From Streptomyces sp. CB02980 (lineage in GTDB: Bacteria > Actinomycetota > Actinomycetes > Streptomycetales > Streptomycetaceae), in the NCBI RefSeq assembly GCF_014451325.2, contig NZ_JACSCH020000009.1, positions 186,001-250,000 on the forward strand: a DNA stretch of 64,000 nt. The letters are read 5' to 3'. Position 1 is the stretch's first letter, and the number at the start of each line of letters is the position of its first letter. The notes beneath the pieces are model-generated. The model ran no database searches and was not told the origin of the DNA. It saw only the letters and a program-made list of their open reading frames with translations. The position numbers were made by a program, and so were the translations under genes. Positions 24,795-33,046 of this stretch are shown one piece after another.

Positions 24795-25562
24795 ATGGCA
24801 ACGCTTGAAATCCGCAACCTGCACGTCTCCGTCGAGGCCGAGAACGGCCCCCGCGAGATCCTCAAGGGTGTCGACCTGACCATCAAGCAGGGCGAGACCC
24901 ACGCCGTCATGGGCCCCAACGGCTCCGGCAAGTCGACCCTGGCGTACTCGCTCGCCGGCCACCCGAAGTACACGGTCACCGGCGGCACCGTCACCCTCGA
25001 CGGCGAGGACGTCCTGGAGATGTCGGTCGACGAGCGCGCCCGCGCCGGCGTCTTCCTGGCCATGCAGTACCCGGTCGAGGTCCCCGGTGTCTCGGTCTCC
25101 AACTTCCTGCGCACCTCCGCCACCGCGATCCGCGGCGAGGCCCCCAAGCTGCGCACCTGGGTGAAGGAGGTCAAGTCCGCGATGGAGCAGCTCCAGATGG
25201 ACCCGGCCTTCGCCGAGCGCAACGTCAACGAGGGCTTCTCCGGCGGTGAGAAGAAGCGCCACGAGATCCTCCAGCTGGAGCTCCTCAAGCCGAAGATCGC
25301 GATCCTCGACGAGACCGACTCCGGCCTGGACGTCGACGCGCTGCGCCAGGTCTCCGAGGGCGTCAACCGCGTCCGCGAGACCGGCGAGGTCGGCACCCTG
25401 CTGATCACGCACTACACGCGGATCCTCCGCTACATCAAGCCCGACTTCGTGCACGTCTTCTCCGAGGGCCGCATCGTCGAGTCCGGCGGCGCCGAGCTCG
25501 CCGACAAGCTGGAGAACGAGGGCTACGAGGCCTACAGCACGAAGGGTGGCGCATCCGCGTGA
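24795..25562 (+). CDS. sufC: Fe-S cluster assembly ATPase SufC
   Basis: SufC is the ABC-type ATPase of the SufBCD scaffold; it is soluble and not a transporter. The 255-residue protein has Walker A GPNGSGKST (about residues 36-44), the Suf-specific signature FSGGEKKRHEILQ, Walker B IAILDETDSGLD and the switch region LLITHYTRILRYIKPDFVHV. The ATG at 24795 follows the ferredoxin stop by 7 bases. Its stop overlaps sufS by 4 bases (GTGA). Confidence 0.98.
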   Translation: MATLEIRNLHVSVEAENGPREILKGVDLTIKQGETHAVMGPNGSGKSTLAYSLAGHPKYTVTGGTVTLDGEDVLEMSVDERARAGVFLAMQYPVEVPGVSVSNFLRTSATAIRGEAPKLRTWVKEVKSAMEQLQMDPAFAERNVNEGFSGGEKKRHEILQLELLKPKIAILDETDSGLDVDALRQVSEGVNRVRETGEVGTLLITHYTRILRYIKPDFVHVFSEGRIVESGGAELADKLENEGYEAYSTKGGASA

Positions 25563-26827
25563 CATCTGCCCATCAGGGGCTCTCCGGCCTCCTCGACACC
25601 GAGGCGATCCGCAAGGACTTCCCGCTCCTGGATCGCGTGGTCCACGACGGCAAGAAGATCGTGTACCTCGACTCCGCGGCGACCTCGCAGAAGCCGCGGC
25701 AGGTCCTCGACGCGCTCAACACGTACTACGAGCGTCACAACGCCAACGTCCACCGCGGCGTCTACACGGTCGCCGAGGAGGCGACGGCGCTGTACGAAGG
25801 CGCCCGTGACAAGGTCGCGGCCTTCATCAACGCGCCGAGCCGCGACGAGGTGATCTTCACCAAGAACGCCTCGGAGTCGCTCAACCTGGTGGCCAACATG
25901 CTGGGCTGGGCCGACGAGCCCTACCGCGTGGACCATGAGACCGAGATCGCCATCACGGAGATGGAGCACCACTCCAACATCGTGCCGTGGCAGCTGCTCT
26001 CGCAGCGCACGGGCGCGAAGCTGAAGTGGTTCGGCCTCACCGACGACGGCCGTCTCGACCTCTCGAACATCGAAGAGGTCATCACCGAGAAGACCAAGAT
26101 CGTCTCGTTCACGCTGGTCTCGAACCTGCTGGGCACGATCAACCCGGTCGAGACGATCATCCGCCGCGCCCAGGAGGTCGGTGCGCTCGTCTGCATCGAC
26201 GCCTCCCAGGCGGCCCCGCACATGGTCCTGGACGTGCAGGCGCTCCAGGCCGACTTCGTGGCCTTCACCGGCCACAAGATGTGCGGCCCGACGGGCATCG
26301 GCGTCCTCTGGGGCCGCCAGGAGCTGCTCGAGGACCTGCCGCCCTTCCTGGGCGGCGGCGAGATGATCGAGACCGTCTCGATGCACTCCTCGACGTACGC
26401 CCCGGCCCCGCACAAGTTCGAGGCGGGTACGCCCCCGATCGCCCAGGCCGTCGGCCTCGGCGCGGCCGTGGACTACCTCTCGGCGATCGGTATGGAGAAC
26501 ATCGCGCGCCATGAGCACGCGATCACCGAGTACGCCGTCCGGCGCCTCCAGGAGGTTCCGGACCTGCGGATCATCGGCCCCACCACGGCCGAGGACCGCG
26601 GCGCGGCGATCTCCTTCACGCTCGGCGACATCCACCCGCACGACGTGGGCCAGGTCCTCGACGAAGAGGGCATCGCGGTCCGGGTCGGCCACCACTGCGC
26701 GCGGCCGGTCTGCCTGCGGTACGGAATTCCTGCGACCACGCGGGCGTCGTTCTATCTGTACTCCACCCCGGCCGAGGTCGATGCCCTGGTCGCGGGTCTG
26801 GAGCACGTACGGAACTTCTTCGGCTAG
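25559..26827 (+). CDS. sufS: Cysteine desulfurase SufS
   Basis: This PLP-dependent enzyme removes sulfur from L-cysteine and passes it, as persulfide, to SufU. The 422-residue protein is a group II desulfurase: the PLP lysine lies in FTGHKMCGPTGIG, the His stacking on PLP in TEMEHHSN, and the catalytic Cys in RVGHHCARPVC near residue 378. GTG overlaps the sufC stop. The product acts with SufU, encoded 10 bases downstream. Confidence 0.98.
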   Translation: MTSAHQGLSGLLDTEAIRKDFPLLDRVVHDGKKIVYLDSAATSQKPRQVLDALNTYYERHNANVHRGVYTVAEEATALYEGARDKVAAFINAPSRDEVIFTKNASESLNLVANMLGWADEPYRVDHETEIAITEMEHHSNIVPWQLLSQRTGAKLKWFGLTDDGRLDLSNIEEVITEKTKIVSFTLVSNLLGTINPVETIIRRAQEVGALVCIDASQAAPHMVLDVQALQADFVAFTGHKMCGPTGIGVLWGRQELLEDLPPFLGGGEMIETVSMHSSTYAPAPHKFEAGTPPIAQAVGLGAAVDYLSAIGMENIARHEHAITEYAVRRLQEVPDLRIIGPTTAEDRGAAISFTLGDIHPHDVGQVLDEEGIAVRVGHHCARPVCLRYGIPATTRASFYLYSTPAEVDALVAGLEHVRNFFG

Positions 26828-26837
26828 GGGACGGCTC

Positions 26838-27302
26838 GTGAAGCTGGATTCGATGTACCAGGACGTCATCCTGGACCACTACAAGCACCCGCACGGGCGC
26901 GGTCTTCGGGACGGCGACGCCGAGGTGCACCACGTCAACCCGACGTGCGGCGACGAGATCACGCTCCGCGTGAAGTACGAGGGCTCGCGCATCGAGGACG
27001 TGTCGTACGAGGGCCAGGGCTGCTCCATCAGCCAGGCCTCCGCGTCCGTCCTCAACGAGCTGCTCGTCGGCAAGGAGCTGGCGGACGCGCAGAAGATCCA
27101 GGGCACGTTCCTGGAGCTCATGCAGTCCAAGGGCCAGATCGAGCCCGACGACGCGATGGAGGAGATCCTGGAGGACGCGGTCGCGTTCGCCGGAGTCTCC
27201 AAGTACCCGGCCCGTGTGAAGTGCGCGCTGCTCAGCTGGATGGCGTGGAAGGACGCGACCGCCCAGGCTCTGGGCGACGCGGCGGAGAGGAAGTCGGCAT
27301 GA
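26838..27302 (+). CDS. sufU: Fe-S assembly sulfur-transfer protein SufU
   Basis: SufU is a zinc-dependent sulfurtransferase that receives persulfide sulfur from SufS. The 154-residue protein has the three family cysteines in NPTCGDEI, GQGCSISQAS and VKCALLSW, with the Asp of CGD. These are the zinc ligands and acceptor Cys in characterised SufU proteins. The GTG start follows the sufS stop by 10 bases with a GGGGAC site; the stop overlaps the next gene (ATGA). Confidence 0.96.
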   Translation: MKLDSMYQDVILDHYKHPHGRGLRDGDAEVHHVNPTCGDEITLRVKYEGSRIEDVSYEGQGCSISQASASVLNELLVGKELADAQKIQGTFLELMQSKGQIEPDDAMEEILEDAVAFAGVSKYPARVKCALLSWMAWKDATAQALGDAAERKSA

Positions 27303-27637
27303 CCGAGAACGCCGAGGCCACGATGAAGCCGGCCTCCGAGGAAGAAGTCCGTGAGGCGCTGTACGACGTCGTCGACCCCGAGCTGGGCATCGACGTCGTC
27401 AACCTGGGCCTGATCTACGGCATCCACATCGACGAGTCGAACATCGCGACGCTGGACATGACCCTGACGTCGGCGGCCTGTCCGCTGACCGATGTGATCG
27501 AGGACCAGGCGAAGTCCGCGACGGACGGCATCGTCAGCGAACTGAAGATCAACTGGGTCTGGATGCCCCCGTGGGGCCCGGACAAGATCACGGACGACGG
27601 TCGCGAGCAGCTGCGCGCGCTCGGCTTCAACGTCTGA
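27299..27637 (+). CDS. sufT: SufT-like metal-sulfur cluster assembly factor (DUF59/MIP18)
   Basis: This 112-residue MIP18-family protein is the last gene of the suf operon. The DUF59 core is VREALYDVVDPELGIDVVNLGLIYGI (shortened here by motif) with the conserved Cys in TSAACPLTDVIEDQ and the C-terminal VWMPPWGPDKITDDGREQLRALGF. Homologues help deliver or mature Fe-S clusters. Coupled to sufU by ATGA overlap and followed by a clear terminator. Confidence 0.93.
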   Translation: MTENAEATMKPASEEEVREALYDVVDPELGIDVVNLGLIYGIHIDESNIATLDMTLTSAACPLTDVIEDQAKSATDGIVSELKINWVWMPPWGPDKITDDGREQLRALGFNV

Positions 27638-27659
27638 TCGACCCTCGCGTACGCGGGTG

Positions 27660-27689
27660 AACGGCCGTGCCCTCCGGGGCACGGCCGTT
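27660..27689 (+). terminator. Terminator of the suf operon
   Basis: A perfect 13-bp stem (27660-27672 with 27677-27689) closes a TCCG loop and is followed by TCGCGTT. It starts 23 bases after the last suf gene and also faces the convergent membrane-protein gene ending at 27752. Confidence 0.85.
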
Positions 27690-27751
27690 TCGCGTTGCCC
27701 CGGGCCACGGCCCGTCCGGCCCTGATCCGCCGGACGGGTTCCAGGGGGTGT

Positions 27752-28864
27752 CTAGGCGAGTCCGGCCGCGCGGGCCAGCTCCGGGGCCAGGTTCTCCTTG
27801 CGGATCCGCTGGTCGACGTAGAGCAGCGCGGTGACCAGCGGCGGGAAGACGGAGACGACCACCTGGCTGATCAGCTGACCGAGGATGAGGATCGTGAAGA
27901 TCACGATCAGCGACGCGATGACGGCGCCGGAGTCCTCGCCGGAGAAGTCGGTGAGCGTCAGCGGGGTCGACGCCAGGGTGGAGAGGACCTGCTGGATCAG
28001 CATGCCGACGACGGAGGCCATGATCCCGGCGGCGAGCAGACAGCCGAAGACGCGCCACCCGTCACCGCGGACCAGCTGCGAGGAGCGGCGCATCGAGGCG
28101 ACCGGGCCCTGGCCCTCCATCACGGCCGCCGCCGGGGCCAGGCTGAACTTCACCCAGATCCAGAGGGCGAACGGCAGGGTCGACAGCGCCACCAGGAACA
28201 GCACCAGGGGGAGGACGAACGAGATTCCCGGGCCGTCGGGGTCGGGGCCCGCTCCGGTGCTCGCGTCGGCGAGCCCGGCGAAGAGGGCGATCATCATCGC
28301 CACGAAGCCGCCCAGGAACAGGAGCATCGGGATCACCAGCGCCGCGCTCGTCAGGAACACGGTGCCGAGCACGGCCGGCATCCGGTCCCAGGCCCGGCGC
28401 CAGATCGCGCCGAAGGTCGTGGGGCGGCCGAGTACCGCCTCCTGGACCACGGCCGGACAGGCCGCCGCCACCAGGGCGTTCGCGCAGACCATCGCGATCA
28501 TGGCGGCCAGCCAGACGCAGACGAAGGCGATGAGCAGCGGCCGGATGTCCTCCCAGCGCGGCTCCTGGCCCGAGGGCAGGTCGAACACGGCGGGGAAGAC
28601 GTCGCCGACGACCGCGTACGCGATGCCGATCGCCGCTCCGACGACGAGCAGGGCGCCGAGGTAGATCACCGCCGCCACCCCGAGGAGCTGCTTCCAGTAG
28701 CGGCCGAAGGTCGCGAAGGCGCCGGTCAGGATCGTGCTGAAGGTGAGCGGCGCCAGGGGTATCACACCGGGCTTCGGCGGCGGGGGCGGCGGCGGATAGC
28801 CGTATCCGTAGCCGTAGGGCGGCGGCCCTGGGTGACCGTGGGGCGGCCCTGGGGGAATCGTCAT
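27752..28864 (-). CDS. Multi-pass membrane protein with proline-rich N-terminus
   Basis: The 370-residue protein starts with a Pro/Gly/Tyr-rich tail (about residues 1-37, PPPYGYGYGYPPPPPPPKPG). A body with about six hydrophobic segments follows, starting LTFSTILTGAFATFGRYWKQLLGVAAV, similar to the membrane domain of glycerophosphodiester phosphodiesterases (GPDPase_memb). No phosphodiesterase catalytic domain is attached, so the function is unknown. ATG 28864 is given; ATG 28885 would add seven residues and start inside the operator-like repeat. It is divergent from the SMR gene. Confidence 0.8.
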   Translation of the reverse strand: MTIPPGPPHGHPGPPPYGYGYGYPPPPPPPKPGVIPLAPLTFSTILTGAFATFGRYWKQLLGVAAVIYLGALLVVGAAIGIAYAVVGDVFPAVFDLPSGQEPRWEDIRPLLIAFVCVWLAAMIAMVCANALVAAACPAVVQEAVLGRPTTFGAIWRRAWDRMPAVLGTVFLTSAALVIPMLLFLGGFVAMMIALFAGLADASTGAGPDPDGPGISFVLPLVLFLVALSTLPFALWIWVKFSLAPAAAVMEGQGPVASMRRSSQLVRGDGWRVFGCLLAAGIMASVVGMLIQQVLSTLASTPLTLTDFSGEDSGAVIASLIVIFTILILGQLISQVVVSVFPPLVTALLYVDQRIRKENLAPELARAAGLA

Positions 28865-28882
28865 GCGGGACACCGTATCGGC

Positions 28883-28926
28883 CATCGTTGTGTACGCCCG
28901 TACGCATCGTTGTGTACGCTTGTACG
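28883..28926. promoter_or_regulatory. Tandem 22-bp repeat, likely TetR operator
   Basis: Two adjacent 22-bp units (28883-28904 and 28905-28926) differ at only two bases. Unit 1 contains GTACG-CC-CGTAC, a perfect inverted repeat; unit 2 has an imperfect copy. The second unit ends one base before the SMR start codon, which leaves no room for a ribosome-binding site, so the SMR mRNA may be leaderless. The TetR gene downstream is the likely binder. Confidence 0.65.
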
Positions 28927-28927
28927 C

Positions 28928-29248
28928 ATGGGTTACGGACTCCTCGCGGGCGCCATCGCGGCCGAGATACTCGCCACCACCTCCATGAAGTACAGCGAGG
29001 GCTTCAGCAAGCTCTGGCCGTCGATCGTCACCGGCGTGGGATACGTGGTCGCCTTCGCGCTCCTGGCGCAGGCGCTCAAGACGCTCCAGGTCGGCACCGC
29101 GTACGCCATCTGGGCCGGCGTCGGCACCGCCGCCGTCGCCGCCATCGGCATCCTCTTCCTCGGCGAGACCCTCAGCCTCGCCAAGATCGCCGGCATCCTC
29201 CTCATCATCGCCGGGGTCGTCGTCCTCAACCTGGGCGGCGCCCACTGA
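28928..29248 (+). CDS. Small multidrug resistance (SMR) efflux protein
   Basis: This 106-residue, four-helix membrane protein is of the EmrE/QacE/SugE family and uses the proton gradient to export cationic compounds. The essential membrane-embedded Glu is in AGAIAAEILATTSMK (about residue 14), and the helix-3 motif AYAIWAGVGTAAVAAIG is intact. Whether it is EmrE-like (drugs) or Gdx-like (guanidinium) cannot be decided; the KYSEGFSKLWPS loop favours EmrE-like. The ATG directly follows a tandem operator repeat. The TetR gene overlaps its stop. Confidence 0.93.
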   Translation: MGYGLLAGAIAAEILATTSMKYSEGFSKLWPSIVTGVGYVVAFALLAQALKTLQVGTAYAIWAGVGTAAVAAIGILFLGETLSLAKIAGILLIIAGVVVLNLGGAH

Positions 29249-29796
29249 TGGCCCGCCCACGCCGGCACGACCCCGAACGGCGGGACCGGATCGTCGACGC
29301 GGCCCTCCGGGTCGCCGGACGCTCCGGGATCGCCGGGCTCAGCCACCGCACCGTGGCCGCCGAGGCGGACGTGCCGCTCGGCTCGACCACGTACCACTTC
29401 GCCTCCCTCGACGAACTCCTCGTCGCCGCCCTCCGCAAGGCCAACGAGGGCTTCGCGCGGCTGCTCCGCGAGCACTCCGCCCTCAACGCGCCGGACAGCG
29501 ACCTCGCCGCCGCGCTCGCCCGCTTCATGGGGGAGTGGATCGGCGGCGAACGCGCCCAGGTGGAGCTGGAGTACGAGCTCTACCTCGCCGCCCTGCGCCG
29601 CCCCGCGCTCCGCCCGGTGGCCGCCGAGTGGGCCGAGACCGTGGTCTCCCTCCTGTCCCGTCGCACCGACCCGGTCACCGCACGCGCCCTGGTCGCCCTC
29701 GTGGACGGCATCTGTCTCCAGTCCCTGCTCACCGGCGAGCCGTACGACGAGGAGTACGCGCGCATGATGCTGACGCGGGTGCTGCGCCCGGCGTGA
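29248..29796 (+). CDS. TetR-family transcriptional regulator
   Basis: This 182-residue regulator has an N-terminal TetR HTH (about residues 10-56, RIVDAALRVAGRSGIAGLSHRTVAAEADVPLGSTTYHF shortened by motif) and an all-helical ligand domain. It is encoded with a 1-base overlap (TGATG) after the SMR pump, so it is most likely a local, autoregulating repressor of the pump acting on the tandem repeat at 28883-28926. The ligand is unknown. Confidence 0.92.
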   Translation: MARPRRHDPERRDRIVDAALRVAGRSGIAGLSHRTVAAEADVPLGSTTYHFASLDELLVAALRKANEGFARLLREHSALNAPDSDLAAALARFMGEWIGGERAQVELEYELYLAALRRPALRPVAAEWAETVVSLLSRRTDPVTARALVALVDGICLQSLLTGEPYDEEYARMMLTRVLRPA

Positions 29797-29949
29797 GCAA
29801 GGGCGGGACGAGCATCGGGCAACTGCCGTACCCGACCTGAAGGAAGGACCGAAACGGGCCCTCTCGCGCTCGTCGGAACCGCCTATCCGCTCGACCGACA
29901 CCTGAGACCGGTTGGCCCGCGCGGGGCCCCGCCGGTTAGGTTTTCCGTC

Positions 29950-30933
29950 ATGACCACTGCTCCTCGCACCACCGGCGCCGTCGCCGCCGGCCTCGCCACC
30001 ATCGCCGGCGACGGCACCGTTCTCGACACCTGGTTCCCCGCCCCCGAGCTGACCGAGGCGGCCGGCCCCGCCGGCACCGAGCGGCTCACCCCCGACGAGG
30101 CCGTGAACGCCCTCGGCGAAGGCGCCGCCAAGGCCCTCGGCGTGGACGCCCGCCGCGGCGTCGAGGTGGTCGCCGTCCGTACCGTCATCTCCTCGCTCGA
30201 CGAGAAGCCGCTCGACGCCCACGACGCCTACCTGCGTCTGCACCTGCTCAGCCACCGCCTGGTCAAGCCGCACGGTCAGAGCCTGGACGGCGTCTTCGGC
30301 CTCCTCGCCAACGTCGCCTGGACCTCGCTCGGTCCGGTCGCCGTCGACGACATCGAGAAGGTCCGCCTCAACGCGCGCGCCGAGGGCCTGCACCTCGCCG
30401 TCACCAGCATCGACAAGTTCCCGCGGATGTCGGACTACGTCGCGCCCGCCGGGGTCCGGATCGCCGACGCCGACCGGGTCCGCCTCGGCGCCCACCTCGC
30501 GGCCGGCACCACCGTCATGCACGAGGGCTTCGTCAACTTCAACGCCGGCACCCTCGGCACCTCGATGGTCGAGGGCCGGATCTCCGCCGGTGTCGTCGTC
30601 GGCAACGGCTCCGACATCGGCGGCGGCGCCTCCACCATGGGCACCCTGTCGGGCGGCGGCAACGTCGTCATCTCGATCGGCGAGCGCTGCCTGATCGGCG
30701 CCGAGGCGGGTGTCGGCATCGCGCTCGGTGACGAGTGCGTCGTCGAGGCCGGTCTGTACGTCACCGCCGGCACCCGGGTCACGATGCCCGACGGCGAGAT
30801 CGTGAAGGCCCGCGACCTCTCCGGCGCCTCGAACATCCTGTTCCGCCGCAACTCGGTCACCGGCGCCGTCGAGGCCCGCCCGAACAACGCGGTCTGGGGC
30901 GGGCTGAACGACATCCTCCACAGCCACAACTGA
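29950..30933 (+). CDS. dapD: Tetrahydrodipicolinate N-succinyltransferase
   Basis: DapD succinylates tetrahydrodipicolinate in the succinylase branch of lysine and meso-diaminopimelate synthesis. The 327-residue protein is of the actinobacterial DapD type: an N-terminal domain followed by a left-handed beta-helix with hexapeptide-like repeats (VRLGAHLAAGTTVMHEGFVNFNAGTLG, GNGSDIGGGASTMGTLSGGGN; shortened by motif). It ends SNILFRRNSVTGAVEARPNN. It is a single-gene unit with a terminator right after the stop. Confidence 0.96.
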   Translation: MTTAPRTTGAVAAGLATIAGDGTVLDTWFPAPELTEAAGPAGTERLTPDEAVNALGEGAAKALGVDARRGVEVVAVRTVISSLDEKPLDAHDAYLRLHLLSHRLVKPHGQSLDGVFGLLANVAWTSLGPVAVDDIEKVRLNARAEGLHLAVTSIDKFPRMSDYVAPAGVRIADADRVRLGAHLAAGTTVMHEGFVNFNAGTLGTSMVEGRISAGVVVGNGSDIGGGASTMGTLSGGGNVVISIGERCLIGAEAGVGIALGDECVVEAGLYVTAGTRVTMPDGEIVKARDLSGASNILFRRNSVTGAVEARPNNAVWGGLNDILHSHN

Positions 30934-30937
30934 TCCG

Positions 30938-30968
30938 GTGACTCTGCGTTAACAGAACGCAGAGTCAC
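30938..30968 (+). terminator. Terminator after dapD
   Basis: A perfect 13-bp stem (30938-30950 with 30956-30968) closes an AACAG loop, 4 bases after the dapD stop. It has lower GC than other hairpins here. Confidence 0.82.
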
Positions 30969-30995
30969 TGCACGCAGACAAGGCGAGGAGTCGAC

Positions 30996-31214
30996 ATGAG
31001 GACGAAGCCCATGGTCGCAGGAGTGCTCACGACGGCGGCGGTCCTGCTATCGGCCGGGACGGCCGCGGCGGACGAGACGCACACCCACAACGGGCCCACC
31101 GTCACCAACGGGCCCAGCCTCTCGCTCCACACGGGTCAGATCGACGACCCGCTGGAGGACGTCCTGGAGCACGCCGCCATCCTCGGCAGGACCTACACCA
31201 CCGACTCCGCCTGA
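30996..31214 (+). CDS. Small secreted peptide, 72 aa
   Basis: The product has a standard Sec signal peptide (MRTKPMVAGVLTTAAVLLSAGTAAA, about 25 residues with an Ala-x-Ala cleavage site). A mature part of about 47 residues follows, rich in Thr, His, Asp and Gly, starting DETHTHNGPTVTNGP. No cysteines are visible. A GAGGAG site 7 bases before the ATG supports it as a real gene. Function is not recognised; the THTHNGP region could bind metal. The last 22 bases overlap the end of the convergent dapA paralogue. Confidence 0.75.
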   Translation: MRTKPMVAGVLTTAAVLLSAGTAAADETHTHNGPTVTNGPSLSLHTGQIDDPLEDVLEHAAILGRTYTTDSA

Positions 31215-32092
31215 AGCAGCGCCTCGTACAGCCCCCGCAGCCCGTCGACCGCATCCCGGTCGGCGGGCTGCAGCGGTTCGCGCACCGGGCCGCCGAGCAG
31301 CGCCTTGACGGTCACCGTGCCCGGCAGGCCCGCGGCCATCATCCGTTCGGCGAGCGGCAGCAGCCGGGCGTTGAGCCGGGCCGCCTCCGCCGTGTCGCCC
31401 GCGTCGAAGGCGTCGAGGACCGCGCGCAGCTGACGGGGCGCCACGTTCGCCACCGTGCTGACATAGCCGGCGCCGCCGACCGCGTACAGCGGCAGGTTCA
31501 TCTCCTCGCAGCCCGAGTAGTACGCGAGCGGGGTCTCCGCGATCACCCGGGCCGAGCCCAGCAGGTCGTACGCGCAGTCCTTCACCGCCACGATCCGCGG
31601 GTGCTCGGCGAGCCGCCGCATCGTCGCCGGCTCGACGCGGGTGCCCGTCCGGCCGGGGATGTCGTAGACCATCACAGGCAGGCCGGTCGCGTCCGCGACC
31701 TTGAGGAAGTGGGCCTCGACGGCCTGCTGCGGAGGGCGGCTGTAGTACGGGGTGACGACGAGCAGCCCGTCCGCCCCCGCCGCCTCGGCCTGGCGGGCCA
31801 GCTCGGCCGTGTGCCGGGTGTCCGAGGTCCCGACGCCCGACAGGACCGAGGGCCCCGGTCCGACGGCCTCCCGGACGGCGCGGACGAGCGCGGCCTTCTC
31901 GGCGTCGGTGGTGGTCGGCGACTCACCGGTGGTGCCGTTCAGGACCAGACCGTCGCAGCCCTCGCCGACGAGCCGGGCGGCCAGCTTGCCCGCCTCGTCC
32001 AGGTCGAGCTCGCCGTCCGGGGTGAACGGGGTGATCATCGCGCAGAGCGCGCGGCCGAAGGGACGTGCCGGGCGGGAAGGGGAAGTGCTCAT
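31193..32092 (-). CDS. DapA-family dihydrodipicolinate synthase-like protein
   Basis: This 299-residue TIM-barrel protein of the class I aldolase DapA/NAL family keeps the pyruvate-binding NGTTGESPTT, the Tyr in VVTPYYSRPP and the Schiff-base lysine in RIVAVKDCAYDL. It could be a second dihydrodipicolinate synthase, but DapA paralogues also include N-acetylneuraminate lyases and other pyruvate-dependent aldolases, so the substrate is open. ATG 32092 was chosen; GTG 32095 or 32116 are possible. dapD is the next metabolic gene to the left, which fits lysine/DAP synthesis, but the strands differ. Confidence 0.85.
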   Translation of the reverse strand: MSTSPSRPARPFGRALCAMITPFTPDGELDLDEAGKLAARLVGEGCDGLVLNGTTGESPTTTDAEKAALVRAVREAVGPGPSVLSGVGTSDTRHTAELARQAEAAGADGLLVVTPYYSRPPQQAVEAHFLKVADATGLPVMVYDIPGRTGTRVEPATMRRLAEHPRIVAVKDCAYDLLGSARVIAETPLAYYSGCEEMNLPLYAVGGAGYVSTVANVAPRQLRAVLDAFDAGDTAEAARLNARLLPLAERMMAAGLPGTVTVKALLGGPVREPLQPADRDAVDGLRGLYEALLQAESVV

Positions 32093-32225
32093 CACCGAAG
32101 TCTGAGCGGTTTGCACGGTGAAGGTCCACTTAGATCTGCTTCGGCGGAAAGATCACGATCACTTAAGCATGAGGGCTCTGGCATGATCGACGGGCGCGAC
32201 AGGGGGACATGGAGAACAGCACAGC

Positions 32226-32978
32226 ATGAGCTCACACAGCACCGACGGCGGGCGCGTCGCCCTCGTCACCGGCTCGTCCTCGGGCATCGGCGCCGCCGTC
32301 GCCCGCCGCCTCGCCGAGGCCGGATACCGGGTCGTGGTCAACTCCGCCCGCTCCGTCGAGGCGGGCGAACGCCTCGCCGCCGAACTGCCCGGCGCCGTCT
32401 ACCTCCAGGCGGACGTCTCCGACGAGACCCAGGCGCAGGCCCTCGTCGAGCGGGCCGTGGAGACCCTCGGCCGCCTCGACCTCCTCGTCAACTGCGCGGG
32501 CACCACCCGGTTCATCCCGCACGACGACCTCGAAGCCGCCTCGCCCGAGGTCTGGCGTCACCTCTACGACGTCAACGTCATCGGCGTCTGGCAGACCATC
32601 ACCGCCGCCGTCCCGCACCTGCGGAAGACCCGTGGCGCCATCGTCAACGTCTCCTCCCAGGCCGGCGTCCGGCCCGGCGGCAGCTCCATCCCGTACGCCG
32701 TCTCCAAGGCGGCCGTCAACCACATGACGAAGCTCCTCGCCAAGACCCTCGGCCCCGACGTCCGGGTCAACGCGGTCGCGCCCGGCCTCATCGACACCCC
32801 CTGGTTCGACGGGGTCGACGGCGCCGACGCGGCCAAGGCCCATGTGGCCGACGTCGTCCCGCTGCGCCGGGTCGGCCGGGCCGAGGACATCGCCGGGGCC
32901 GTCCACGACCTGGCCCACTCCGCGTACATCACCGGCGAGGTGCTCCTCGTCGACGGCGGTGGCCACCTGCTCGGCTAG
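32226..32978 (+). CDS. Short-chain dehydrogenase/reductase
   Basis: This 250-residue classical SDR oxidoreductase has the cofactor motif TGSSSGIGAAVARRLA (about residues 15-30), NCAG in the fourth strand, Ser in IVNVSSQAG, and the catalytic YAVSK. The C-terminus ends DGGGHLLG. NADP preference is suggested by NSARS after the second strand. The substrate is unknown. It is divergent from the DapA-like gene over a 133-base spacer, and convergent with a GNAT acetyltransferase. Confidence 0.92.
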   Translation: MSSHSTDGGRVALVTGSSSGIGAAVARRLAEAGYRVVVNSARSVEAGERLAAELPGAVYLQADVSDETQAQALVERAVETLGRLDLLVNCAGTTRFIPHDDLEAASPEVWRHLYDVNVIGVWQTITAAVPHLRKTRGAIVNVSSQAGVRPGGSSIPYAVSKAAVNHMTKLLAKTLGPDVRVNAVAPGLIDTPWFDGVDGADAAKAHVADVVPLRRVGRAEDIAGAVHDLAHSAYITGEVLLVDGGGHLLG

Positions 32979-33046
32979 GGCCTGTCCGGCGGATCCCGTC
33001 GAGCTGGCCGGGCCGGGCTCTGAAGGTGCGGGCCGGGTACGCGGCG

